Shown here: in pieces, positions 1 through 6,745 of the stretch
How positions within the stretch are numbered: position 1 is the stretch's first letter
Layout of the letters: each line of letters opens with the position of its first letter
DNA from: an uncultured Eubacteriales bacterium
Lineage (GTDB): Bacteria; Bacillota; Clostridia; Oscillospirales; Acutalibacteraceae
Direction of reading: 5' to 3'
DNA: 12,484 nt
NCBI GenBank assembly: GCA_900322105.1
Contig: ONYV01000009.1
Location: 1-12,484, forward strand
The notes under the pieces: generated by a model
What the model saw: the letters and a program-made list of their open reading frames with translations, nothing else
Database searches by the model: none
Told to the model about the DNA's origin: nothing
Position numbers and translations under genes: made by a program

Positions 1-1
1 G

Positions 2-448
2 TCCGGAACGGATGCCGGAGAATATGAGGCAGACAAATGCTTTGCGGCAGGTGCGGATATCTGCACGGTGCTCGGCGTATCGAACAACGCGACGATTGAA
101 GGTGTTGTGCGCAGCGCGAAGAAGCACGGAAAGAAAGTCATGGTCGATATGATCGAAGTGCCCGATCTTGCGGCAAGAGCTGCCGAGATCGATGCGATGG
201 GCGTCGATTATATCTGCGTGCATACCGCATTTGACGTTCAGAAGACCGGCAAGGATCCGCTGGATGACCTCAAGGTCGTAAACAAGGTTCTGAAACATGC
301 AAAGTCCGCTGTCGCGGGCGGCGTCAAACTGAACACCATTGATGCAATTGTGGAAGAAGGCGCGGAGATTATCGTGGTCGGCGGCTTTATCTGCAACGCC
401 GAAGACCGGGCGGCTACCGCGCGGGAACTGAAGGCACATCTGAAATAA
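2..448 (+). CDS. hxlA: 3-hexulose-6-phosphate synthase, 5'-truncated by window edge
   Basis: This is the C-terminal ~148 residues of a (beta/alpha)8-barrel enzyme of the HPS/KGPDC (orotidine decarboxylase-like) family. HPS joins formaldehyde and ribulose 5-phosphate into hexulose 6-phosphate, reversibly, in the cytosol (ribulose monophosphate pathway). The reading frame is open from base 2, so the gene began upstream and roughly 60 N-terminal residues are missing. Visible family marks are DAGEYEAD near the start, GADICTVLGV, the strand GVDYICVHTAFD, AGGVKLNTI, and the phosphate-gripping VVGGFICNAED near the C-terminus. It ends in TAA at 446-448. The catalytic D-x-K motif would lie at or before the window edge and cannot be checked. 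The related enzyme 3-keto-L-gulonate-6-phosphate decarboxylase is the main alternative. An HxlB-like SIS domain 11 bases downstream favours HPS. Confidence 0.88.
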   Translation, partial: SGTDAGEYEADKCFAAGADICTVLGVSNNATIEGVVRSAKKHGKKVMVDMIEVPDLAARAAEIDAMGVDYICVHTAFDVQKTGKDPLDDLKVVNKVLKHAKSAVAGGVKLNTIDAIVEEGAEIIVVGGFICNAEDRAATARELKAHLK

Positions 449-459
449 GGAGAACTGTT

Positions 460-1140
460 ATGAATAACCGGGAATATGCGGAAATCGTCTGTAAGGAACT
501 GCAGGCAGGCCTTGGGGCCATTGATCCTGCCGCTACAGAACAATTCTTGGATCTTCTGCTCGGTGCGGATGAGATTTTCTGCGCCGGCGCAGGCCGCAGC
601 GGCTTTCAGATCCGCGGCTTTGCGATGCGCTTAATGCATATGGGACGCAAGTCCTATATGGTCGGCGAGACCTGCACGCCAAACATCACCGATCAGGGAC
701 TGCTTGTGGTATGCAGCGGAAGCGGAACCACAAAGTCACTGGTCAATCATGCGATGAAGGCAAAGGAAGTCGGCGCAAAGGTGGCGCTGGCGATCTTGTC
801 CGTTCTGACGCCGGAACAGGTAGCGCTGTCGGTATCTTTGGGCGACAGCAAATCGCTGACAAAGGCAAGCGGCGTCGGCAATAAGTTAGCGCAGCGCATT
901 ATCCTTGAATTGAAGGATAAGATCAAGAAATTGGGCATTGGAGAGCCGATGTCGGGAGAGATGGATGTACCTGCGGGTACTGCGCCTGTCGTGACAGGAA
1001 ATCTGTCGCAGGCGATCGCAGCCTTGGCGGTGCTGGGATATACGCCTGATGACGTGATGCCTTTCCTGTCGGGCATTGATACCACACTTCCTGTGGAAAC
1101 GATCATAGCGCAGACGCTCAAAGCCATTGGCAAGAAATAA
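460..1140 (+). CDS. hxlB::ruvA: Chimeric ORF: N-terminal HxlB (6-phospho-3-hexuloisomerase) fused in frame to C-terminal RuvA
   Basis: This 226-residue ORF joins two unrelated proteins. Residues 1 to ~107 match the N-terminal half of HxlB, an SIS-domain isomerase that turns hexulose 6-phosphate into fructose 6-phosphate: CAGAGRSGFQIRGFAMRLMH at 41-60, ETCTPNI at 70-76, CSGSGTTKSLV at 85-95. Residues ~104-226 match RuvA from the end of its first helix-hairpin-helix (VGAKVALAILSVLTPEQ, 104-120), through the second (SGVGNKLAQRIILELKDKI, 137-155) and acidic linker, to RuvB-binding domain III (~178-226, LGYTPDDV). HxlB normally has ~185 residues and RuvA ~200, so about 78 residues of each are missing: the C-terminal part of the SIS domain, and RuvA domain I, the OB fold needed for the tetramer that holds Holliday junctions. 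The start has a good RBS (AAGGAG, 447-452), and ruvB follows 62 bases downstream, as expected for ruvA. Either function alone is doubtful. A real fusion, a deletion scar or an assembly misjoin are all possible. Confidence 0.85.
   Translation: MNNREYAEIVCKELQAGLGAIDPAATEQFLDLLLGADEIFCAGAGRSGFQIRGFAMRLMHMGRKSYMVGETCTPNITDQGLLVVCSGSGTTKSLVNHAMKAKEVGAKVALAILSVLTPEQVALSVSLGDSKSLTKASGVGNKLAQRIILELKDKIKKLGIGEPMSGEMDVPAGTAPVVTGNLSQAIAALAVLGYTPDDVMPFLSGIDTTLPVETIIAQTLKAIGKK
769..795 (+). other. Switch point between HxlB-like and RuvA-like coding sequence
   Basis: The nine codons V-G-A-K-V-A-L-A-I (residues 104-112 of the chimera) are plausible in both parents. HxlB proteins have an A-K-x-x-G-A/G-x-V-A strand after the SIS glycine/serine motif, and RuvA has G-V-G-x-K-x-A-L-A-I-L at its first helix-hairpin-helix. 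Upstream reads only as HxlB and downstream only as RuvA, and no frame change occurs. The exact crossover base cannot be fixed because both families fit the overlap. That both parents fit here is inferred from family knowledge; the parental DNA is not in the window. Confidence 0.6.
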
Positions 1141-1141
1141 A

Positions 1142-1202
1142 CGGCGGTCTGCGCCGCTGTTTTGAAAAACACTTCGATCTGTATAAACGAAAGGATAAGG
1201 TC
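1142..1202 (+). other. Gap between the RuvA-like end and ruvB, with a weak hairpin
   Basis: This gap holds a short inverted repeat, CGGCG (1142-1146) and CGCCG (1152-1156) with a 5-base loop, followed by CTGTTTTG. The stem is short and the T run has only four bases, so it is at best a weak terminator or attenuator. A poorly matched promoter-like pair (TTTTGA at 1160-1165, TATAAA at 1182-1187, 16-base spacer) follows. The ruvB ribosome binding site (AAAGGATAAGG, ending at 1200) closes the gap. Confidence 0.3.
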
Positions 1203-2243
1203 ATGGAAGATTATGATTTTGAAAACAGGATCGTGTCTCCGACAGAGATCATGGGAGACAGCGATTCCGATAATCCGCTGCGCCCGAAAACGCTGCAGGA
1301 TTATATCGGTCAGGAAAAGGCAAAGGAAAACCTGTCTGTCTTTATTCAGGCGGCAAAACAGCGCCATGAGAGTCTTGACCATGTACTGCTTTACGGTCCT
1401 CCGGGACTGGGAAAAACCACTCTTTCGGGTATTATCGCAAACGAAATGAACGTGAACCTTCGTATCACTTCCGGTCCTGCCATTGAAAAGCCCGGAGATC
1501 TTGCGGCGATCCTGACAAACCTCAACGAAGGCGATGTGCTGTTCATTGACGAGATACACAGGATCTCACGGGCGGTCGAAGAGATCCTCTATCCTGCAAT
1601 GGAAGACTTTGCCATTGATATCGTCACAGGAAAAGGACAAATGGCGGCGTCTTATCATCTGCCGCTGCCGCATTTTACGCTGGTTGGCGCAACCACCAGA
1701 GCAGGACAGCTGACAGCCCCTCTCAGAGATCGTTTCGGCGTATCACTGCGGCTGGAACTGTATACCCCCGAAGAATTGGCAAGGATCGTGACCCGAAGCG
1801 CAGGAATATTGAAGATCGACATCGAACCTGACGGCGCTATCGAGATCGCATCACGCTCCAGAGGTACGCCGAGAATCGCAAACCGTATGCTCAAACGTGT
1901 CCGTGATTTTGCGCAGGTACTGTCAGACGGCGTGATCACCCTCGAAACGGCGCAGACGGCGCTTGACCGTCTGGAGATCGACGAGCTGGGACTGGATGCA
2001 AATGACAGAAGAATGCTGACGGCGCTCGTCAAGTTCTACCGCGGAGGACCTGTCGGACTGGAAACGCTGGCGGCGGCGATCGGTGAAGAAGCCGTCACCA
2101 TCGAAGACGTGATCGAACCGTATCTGATGCAGATCGGCTTTCTGAACCGCACGCCGAGAGGGCGGTGCATCACAAGGGCGGCTTGTCTGCATATGGGCTT
2201 TGAAGTGCCGGATGTGTCGGACGGACAGATACGTTTTGAATAA
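1203..2243 (+). CDS. ruvB: Holliday junction branch migration ATPase RuvB
   Basis: RuvB is the AAA+ motor that, with RuvA, drives branch migration of Holliday junctions during recombination and fork repair. At 346 residues it has the usual full length. Visible parts in order are Walker A GPPGLGKTT (65-73), Walker B DVLFIDEIHR (111-120), sensor 1 in GATTRAG (162-168), the arginine finger region LRDRFGV (174-180), sensor 2 GTPRIANR (221-228), and the C-terminal DNA-binding winged helix with GGPVGLETLAAAIGEE (281-296) and FLNRTPRGR (313-321). The ATG follows AAAGGATAAGG at a normal distance. Its usual partner gene ruvA lies just upstream but is represented only by its C-terminal portion in the chimeric ORF. 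RuvB itself shows no missing key residue. The gene heads a cluster that continues 23 bases later with xseA. Confidence 0.97.
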   Translation: MEDYDFENRIVSPTEIMGDSDSDNPLRPKTLQDYIGQEKAKENLSVFIQAAKQRHESLDHVLLYGPPGLGKTTLSGIIANEMNVNLRITSGPAIEKPGDLAAILTNLNEGDVLFIDEIHRISRAVEEILYPAMEDFAIDIVTGKGQMAASYHLPLPHFTLVGATTRAGQLTAPLRDRFGVSLRLELYTPEELARIVTRSAGILKIDIEPDGAIEIASRSRGTPRIANRMLKRVRDFAQVLSDGVITLETAQTALDRLEIDELGLDANDRRMLTALVKFYRGGPVGLETLAAAIGEEAVTIEDVIEPYLMQIGFLNRTPRGRCITRAACLHMGFEVPDVSDGQIRFE

Positions 2244-2266
2244 TAAAGCAGATCGGAGGGAAAAGC

Positions 2267-3478
2267 ATGAGTGAACTGCTGACCGTTTCGGGACTGAATA
2301 TGTATGTCAGGATGATGCTCGAATCGGATGTGCATCTCAAACGGATCAGACTGAGAGGAGAGATCTCCAATCTGACAGATCACTACCGTTCGGGACATAT
2401 CTATATGACGCTGAAAGACGAGAGGAGCGCTGTCAAGGCGGTGATGTTCGCAGGAAGCGCCAAAGGACTGCGTTTTCGTCCGCAGGACGGCATGAAAGTT
2501 GTGATTGAGGGACGTGTCACGCTCTATGAAGTGACAGGCTCTTATCAGCTTATTATAGATGAAATGATGCCCGAAGGGATCGGAGAACTGACGGTCGCCT
2601 TTGAACAGCTCAAAGCAAAGCTGCAAAAGGAAGGACTGTTTGACACGGAGCATAAAAAGGTGCTGCCGCTGTATCCGAAACGCATCGGTGTCATCACTTC
2701 ACCTACGGGAGCGGCAGTGCAGGATATCCTGCGCATTCTCAAACGGCGCTATCCGATCGGAGAGATCGTGTTTCAGCCCGTGACCGTTCAGGGAGAAAAC
2801 GCTGCGCCCGAACTGACAGCGGCGATAAAGGATTTTGATCGGTACGGTCTTGCGGATGTGATCATTATCGGACGAGGCGGCGGTTCGATAGAGGATCTGT
2901 GGGCGTTCAATGATGAGGGTCTGGCAAGAGCGATCTATGACTGCCGCATTCCTGTGGTATCGGCGGTCGGACATGAAACGGATTTCACAATTTGCGATTT
3001 TGTGTCGGACGTGCGCGCCTCTACACCGTCAGCAGGCGCAGAACTTGTGTCGCCCGAAATGGAAGCGATGGAGTCAAACTTACTGTATTACCGTCAGAAA
3101 CTGAAAAGTCTGATGCAGCAGCGCCTGCGTTTTGAAAAACAGCGCCTTGAGACTCTGAAAAATGCCAAAGTGCTGCGTTCGCCAAAGGATCTGGTGCATT
3201 TCCGCAGGATGCGGCTTGATATGCTCAGCAGCCGCTTGCTGTCCTCTTATCGTCAGACCGTGTCAAAAGAACAGACACGATTGAAAAGCACTGCGGCAAA
3301 GCTCGATGCTCTCAGTCCTCTGAAAGTGCTGTCAAGAGGATATGCGATCGCCCAAAAAGACAACAGACCGCTGCGTTCTGTCAAGGAAGCTGACAAGGAT
3401 GATGTGATCGACATCATTTTATCTGACGGCACACTGAAAAGCCGCATCATCGGCAGAAAGGAAACATCATATGACTAA
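2267..3478 (+). CDS. xseA: Exodeoxyribonuclease VII large subunit
   Basis: XseA is the catalytic subunit of exonuclease VII, a metal-independent nuclease that cuts single-stranded DNA into short oligonucleotides in the cytosol and needs several XseB chains per XseA. The 403-residue product is of usual length. It has an N-terminal OB fold (about 1-100: GEISNLTDHYRSGHIYMTLK at 31-50), the nuclease core starting at KRIGVITSPTGAAVQDIL (138-155), the hallmark GRGGGSIEDLWAFNDE (202-217), VGHETDFTICDFVSDVRAST (234-253), a helical region (about 262-345) typical of the XseB-binding coiled coil, and the C-terminal SRGYAI (356-361). The ATG follows GGAGGG (2255-2260). Its last 8 bases overlap xseB, so the two are probably translated in a coupled way, which suits subunits of one complex. 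Confidence 0.97.
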   Translation: MSELLTVSGLNMYVRMMLESDVHLKRIRLRGEISNLTDHYRSGHIYMTLKDERSAVKAVMFAGSAKGLRFRPQDGMKVVIEGRVTLYEVTGSYQLIIDEMMPEGIGELTVAFEQLKAKLQKEGLFDTEHKKVLPLYPKRIGVITSPTGAAVQDILRILKRRYPIGEIVFQPVTVQGENAAPELTAAIKDFDRYGLADVIIIGRGGGSIEDLWAFNDEGLARAIYDCRIPVVSAVGHETDFTICDFVSDVRASTPSAGAELVSPEMEAMESNLLYYRQKLKSLMQQRLRFEKQRLETLKNAKVLRSPKDLVHFRRMRLDMLSSRLLSSYRQTVSKEQTRLKSTAAKLDALSPLKVLSRGYAIAQKDNRPLRSVKEADKDDVIDIILSDGTLKSRIIGRKETSYD

Positions 3479-3689
3479 GAAAACAGACTACGAAAGCGCT
3501 GTGCTCCGTCTGGAGGAGATCGTCACACAGCTGGAAAACAGTGAACTGCCGCTTGAAAAGGCGATCAAGCTCTTTGAAGAAGGAACAAAATTAACGTCTT
3601 TCTGTTATGATACACTGCAAAAAGCAGAACAGAAGATCATTGCAGCCGATGAACTGAAAACCGAAGCGGACAGGGAGGAAGAAGCATGA
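3471..3689 (+). CDS. xseB: Exodeoxyribonuclease VII small subunit
   Basis: XseB is a short helical protein that coats the coiled-coil arm of XseA to form active exonuclease VII. The 72-residue product has the family's usual size and pattern: YESAVLRLEEIVTQLENSEL (7-26), then LPLEKAIKLFEEG (26-38), then an acidic tail. It starts inside the end of xseA (8-base overlap, RBS AAAGGAA just upstream) and its TGA overlaps the ispA start as ATGA (3686-3689). This points to translational coupling along xseA-xseB-ispA. Confidence 0.95.
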   Translation: MTKKTDYESAVLRLEEIVTQLENSELPLEKAIKLFEEGTKLTSFCYDTLQKAEQKIIAADELKTEADREEEA

Positions 3690-4558
3690 CACTTTCCGAG
3701 ATCGAAAAAGCATTGGTGTCTTTTTTGCCCGAAAAAGACGAATATATTAAGACCGTCGTTTCAGCGATGGAATACAGCCTGACAGCAGGCGGAAAGCGCA
3801 TCCGTCCGATGCTGACGCTGCAGTTTGCAAAGCTCTGCGGCGGCAGTGAAGAATGCGCCCTGCCCTTTGCCTGCGCAGTAGAGATGATCCATACGTATTC
3901 GCTCATCCATGATGATCTTCCCTGTATGGATGATGACGACCTGCGTCGTGGAAAGCCTACGAATCATAAAGTGTTCGGAGAAGCGGCGGCAGTTTTAGCA
4001 GGAGACGCTCTGCTCACACTGGCGTTTGAAACGGTGCTGTCCGAAAAAGCAGCTGCGCTCAACGGTTTTGCAAAATGCGCCGAAGCAGGAAGAGTGCTGG
4101 CATCCTGCGCAGGAGCAGAAGGCATGATCGGCGGACAGATCATCGACATCGAAAGCGAAAACGAAGCGCGCAGCATTTCTCTTGAACGTCTGAGAGTGAT
4201 GGACGAAAAGAAAACAGGCGCACTCATCAAAGCAGCCTGTCTGATGGGCTGTATTTCGGCAGGCGCAGACGAAACACAGAAAAATGCGGCGGCACGCTAT
4301 GCGGAATGTATCGGACTTGCGTTCCAGATCGTGGACGATATGCTGGATGTAACGTCTGATGAAGCGACCCTCGGAAAACCCATCGGCAGCGACAGCGCCA
4401 ACAACAAGTCGACATACGTATCCCTTTTGGGGCTGGATGAATGCAAAAAGTTGGCATCCCGACTGACAGATGAAGCGATCAGCAGTCTTTCTGTCTTTTC
4501 AAACGGCGCAGAAGACCTGACAGCCCTTGCTTTGTCACTTCGTGACCGTAATCAGTAA
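3686..4558 (+). CDS. ispA: Farnesyl diphosphate synthase (short-chain polyprenyl synthase)
   Basis: This is a trans-prenyltransferase that condenses IPP with DMAPP and GPP to give C15 farnesyl diphosphate, the precursor of the undecaprenyl and menaquinone side chains. The 290 residues include GGKRIRPML (35-43), the first aspartate-rich motif DDLPCMDDDD (76-85) with the two-residue insertion typical of bacterial enzymes, GGQIIDIE (149-156), the KT dyad (176-177), and the second aspartate-rich motif FQIVDDMLDV (213-222). Tyr71, five residues before the first motif, fits a C15 product. This product assignment is an inference from family rules; geranylgeranyl synthase is the alternative. The gene overlaps xseB by four bases (ATGA) with GGAGG upstream. 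Its pathway partner dxs follows after a 219-base gap with its own promoter. Confidence 0.94.
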   Translation: MTLSEIEKALVSFLPEKDEYIKTVVSAMEYSLTAGGKRIRPMLTLQFAKLCGGSEECALPFACAVEMIHTYSLIHDDLPCMDDDDLRRGKPTNHKVFGEAAAVLAGDALLTLAFETVLSEKAAALNGFAKCAEAGRVLASCAGAEGMIGGQIIDIESENEARSISLERLRVMDEKKTGALIKAACLMGCISAGADETQKNAAARYAECIGLAFQIVDDMLDVTSDEATLGKPIGSDSANNKSTYVSLLGLDECKKLASRLTDEAISSLSVFSNGAEDLTALALSLRDRNQ

Positions 4559-4602
4559 GACGCAGGCTGTTCTGCCTTTCTTGAAATTCAAGTCTGTGAA
4601 AC
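4559..4602 (+). terminator. Possible weak terminator after ispA
   Basis: Right after the ispA stop there is GCAG (4562-4565) paired with CTGC (4572-4575), or alternatively AGGC with GCCT (4574-4577), followed by a mixed TTTCTTG tail. The stem has only four base pairs, so termination here is uncertain. A strong promoter starts about 30 bases on, so a boundary between transcripts would make sense. Confidence 0.25.
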
Positions 4603-4608
4603 TTGAAA
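4580..4608. repeat. Alternating CTTGAA/TTCAAG inverted repeats over the dxs -35 element
   Basis: Three half-sites alternate in orientation: CTTGAA (4580-4585), TTCAAG (4587-4592) and CTTGAA (4602-4607). The first pair forms a palindrome around one base. The second pair, TTCAAGT (4587-4593) and ACTTGAA (4601-4607), is a perfect 7-base inverted repeat with a 7-base centre. The last half-site overlaps the TTGAAA -35 box at 4603-4608, a position where a dimeric repressor could block RNA polymerase. That this is an operator is an inference; I do not recognise the motif. Confidence 0.45.
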
Positions 4609-4631
4609 TATAAAGGGGATTATAGTATAAT
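4603..4631 (+). promoter_or_regulatory. Sigma-A-type promoter for dxs and genes downstream
   Basis: The -35 box is TTGAAA (4603-4608) and the -10 box is a perfect TATAAT (4626-4631), separated by exactly 17 bases. Transcription would start near 4638, leaving a ~140-base leader before the dxs ATG. It is the best promoter-like match I found in the window and probably drives dxs-tlyA-nadK-argR-recN. Confidence 0.8.
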
Positions 4632-4694
4632 AATTCGGATAGGCAAAATATCACGTTCACTTATTTTGATACAATGGGCGGGTGTTTTGTCGGC

Positions 4695-4733
4695 TCACAG
4701 CTGCATGACGATCTTGCTTGTCATGCGGTGTGA
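4695..4733 (+). promoter_or_regulatory. Stem-loop in the dxs 5' leader
   Basis: The left arm 4695-4709 (TCACA, unpaired G4700, CTGCATGAC) pairs with the right arm 4720-4733 (GTCATGC then GGTGTGA). This gives 14 base pairs, one of them G-T, around a 10-base loop (4710-4719). There is no T run after it, so it is not a simple terminator. It lies inside the predicted leader, 44 bases before the dxs start. It does not match the TPP riboswitch as I know it, although DXS uses TPP. Function is unknown; an RNA fold or protein-binding site is possible. Confidence 0.55.
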
Positions 4734-4777
4734 ACACAGTCTGTAAGTCTGCCAACGGTATAAGGGGAATATACGCT

Positions 4778-6634
4778 ATGGCGAAGGAATATTTACTGAG
4801 TAAGATACATAAACCGTCTGACTTGAAAAATCTGACGGATAAAGAACTGATACAGCTTTCGGATGAGATACGTGAAAAGATCGTGGAAACGGTGGCGCAA
4901 AACGGCGGACACCTTGCTTCAAATCTTGGTGTTGTAGAACTGACGCTGGCGCTGCACCGTGTGTTTGATGTGCCAAACGACAAGATCGTGTGGGATGTGG
5001 GACATCAGTGCTATGCCCATAAGATCCTGACAGGAAGATGTGAGCAGATACACACCATCCGTACCGAAAACGGTCTTTCGGGTTTTCCAAAGCGCAGCGA
5101 AAGCGATTGCGACTGTTTTGATACGGGTCACAGCAGCACTTCCATTTCGGCAGCCCTTGGCATTGCCTGTTCGGACATGATGCAGCAAAACGAACACTAC
5201 ACCATCGCCGTGATCGGTGACGGAGCGCTTTCGGGCGGTATGGCGTATGAAGGGCTGAATAACGCAGGACGCAGCGGCAAAAAACTGATCGTCATTCTCA
5301 ACGATAACAAAATGTCGATCTCGCAAAACGTTGGTTCTATGGCAAGATACCTCTCACGCATCCGCATCAAACCGTCTTATCTGTTAGCAAAGACAAAAGT
5401 ACACCGACTGGAAAGAGTGCCGCTGGTCGGAAAACCTGTGACAAACGGCATGAAGCGGCTGAAAGACTGGACAAGGGACGAGTTTTTCGGTCAGAAGAAA
5501 AATATGTTTGAGCAGTTCGGCTTTACTTACCTCGGACCTTATGACGGACATGATATCACACAGCTGCAAACAGCCCTGAACGCTGCCTGTCATAAGCACT
5601 TCCCTGTGTTAGTCCATGTCTGTACCAAAAAAGGAAAGGGATATGAATACGCAGAAAAAAATCCCAAGTATTTTCACGGCATCTCTGCCTTTGACGTGGA
5701 AACAGGCGAACCGAAAAGCAGTTCAAAAGGATATTCCGATGTGTTCGGAAGCGTGATGTGCGAAACGGCGCAGAAGGATAAGCGTATTTGTGCGATCACG
5801 GCAGCTATGGCGATCGGAACAGGGCTGAGCAGCTTTTCTAAAAAATTTAACGATCGATTCTACGATGTCGGTATCGCAGAAGAACACGCCGTGACCTTTG
5901 CGTCAGGTCTGGCAACGCAGGGGATGATCCCCGTGTTTGCGGTGTATTCCACCTTTTTGCAGCGCAGTTATGACCAGATCCTGCACGACGCCGCTTTACA
6001 AGATCTGCATATCGTGCTGGCGATCGACCGTGCCGGTGTGGTAGGTGAAGACGGAGAAACGCATCAGGGCATCTATGACGCTGCCATGCTCAGCACCATG
6101 CCGAATGTAACGGTATTTGCGCCGTCAGGCTTTCAGGAGCTGACGCTCTTTTTGCAAAAAGCGGTGTACCATACAAAGGGCGTGGCGGCAGTGCGTTATC
6201 CGAGAGGCGGAGAAGGATATCTGCCAAAAGAATATCAGAGCAGCGATACACCCTATGTTTTTTTGGGAGATGAACAGGCAGACACGCTGATCGTGACCTA
6301 CGGCAGAGAATTTTCGGAAGTCTGTCTTGCCTGTGAAGCACTGAAAGAAAAAGGCGTTTCCGTTTGTATCCTGAAGCTGAATGTCATCAAGCCCATTCCA
6401 AAGGCAGCGGCAGAAAAAGCAGCGTCTTTTCCGACCGTTTATTTCTTTGAAGAAGGCGTCAGAGCAGGCGGTATCGGTGAGCATTTCGGTTATGAACTGC
6501 TGACGAAAGGTTTTCACGGAAGCTATCATCTGTGCGCTCTTGACGGCATTATCCCGCAGGCGAAAGCGTCTTCCGTTTTACAAAAAGCAGGGCTGGATCA
6601 TCTGTCGATCATAGATGCGGTTCATCATGCATAA
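4778..6634 (+). CDS. dxs: 1-deoxy-D-xylulose-5-phosphate synthase
   Basis: DXS is the TPP- and magnesium-dependent enzyme that joins pyruvate and glyceraldehyde 3-phosphate, the entry step of the MEP isoprenoid pathway. The 618 residues match the family length. Motifs include GGHLASNLG (43-51), DVGHQCYAHKILTGR (73-87), the TPP-binding GDGALSGGMAYEGLNNAG (147-164) with LNDNKMSIS (174-182), and in the pyrimidine domain YDVGIAEEHAVTFASGLA (362-379), whose Glu368 corresponds to the catalytic glutamate that activates TPP. I chose the ATG at 4778 because it has a Shine-Dalgarno sequence (AAGGGG, 4762-4767) and a family-like N-terminus (LLSKIHKPSDLKNL). A longer version from a TTG at 4718 would begin inside the leader stem-loop and adds nothing family-like. 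Confidence 0.97.
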   Translation: MAKEYLLSKIHKPSDLKNLTDKELIQLSDEIREKIVETVAQNGGHLASNLGVVELTLALHRVFDVPNDKIVWDVGHQCYAHKILTGRCEQIHTIRTENGLSGFPKRSESDCDCFDTGHSSTSISAALGIACSDMMQQNEHYTIAVIGDGALSGGMAYEGLNNAGRSGKKLIVILNDNKMSISQNVGSMARYLSRIRIKPSYLLAKTKVHRLERVPLVGKPVTNGMKRLKDWTRDEFFGQKKNMFEQFGFTYLGPYDGHDITQLQTALNAACHKHFPVLVHVCTKKGKGYEYAEKNPKYFHGISAFDVETGEPKSSSKGYSDVFGSVMCETAQKDKRICAITAAMAIGTGLSSFSKKFNDRFYDVGIAEEHAVTFASGLATQGMIPVFAVYSTFLQRSYDQILHDAALQDLHIVLAIDRAGVVGEDGETHQGIYDAAMLSTMPNVTVFAPSGFQELTLFLQKAVYHTKGVAAVRYPRGGEGYLPKEYQSSDTPYVFLGDEQADTLIVTYGREFSEVCLACEALKEKGVSVCILKLNVIKPIPKAAAEKAASFPTVYFFEEGVRAGGIGEHFGYELLTKGFHGSYHLCALDGIIPQAKASSVLQKAGLDHLSIIDAVHHA

Positions 6635-6700
6635 CGGCAGCAGAACGCTGAACGATATGTGTAGGCGCATGGTGCAAAAAGTTTTTCAGGAAGGGAGATC

Positions 6701-6734
6701 GGAGGAAAACTTTTATCAAAAAACGGTTTCCTCC
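6701..6734 (+). promoter_or_regulatory. Hairpin that pairs a strong SD-like sequence ahead of tlyA
   Basis: GGAGGAAA (6701-6708) is perfectly complementary to TTTCCTCC (6727-6734), and inner TTTT/AAAA bases could lengthen the stem. The GGAGG is the only good Shine-Dalgarno match upstream of tlyA, yet it is 40 bases from the ATG at 6746 and paired in this fold. The bases directly before the ATG are A-rich without a clear SD. A second GGGAG (6693-6697) could pair with CTCCC (6731-6735) instead, so two folds compete. A translational control role is inference. Confidence 0.45.
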
Positions 6735-6745
6735 CAAAAAGAAAC

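Noticed and set aside
1162..1449. 95-codon + strand ORF overlapping the start of ruvB in another frame
   Set aside because: It lies almost wholly within the well-supported RuvB coding region, has no RBS and shows no recognisable protein pattern.
747..1559. Long minus-strand ORF of 270 codons across the RuvA part and ruvB
   Set aside because: It is antisense to two clearly recognised coding segments, and its translation looks like a shadow of them rather than a protein family.
4718..4777. Extended dxs N-terminus from a TTG at 4718
   Set aside because: The extra 20 residues have no family likeness, the TTG lies within the leader stem-loop, and the ATG at 4778 has a proper Shine-Dalgarno sequence and a typical DXS beginning.
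4639..4777. TPP riboswitch ahead of the TPP-dependent dxs gene
   Set aside because: I could not find the conserved TPP-riboswitch core (such as CTGAGA with its partner segments) in the leader.
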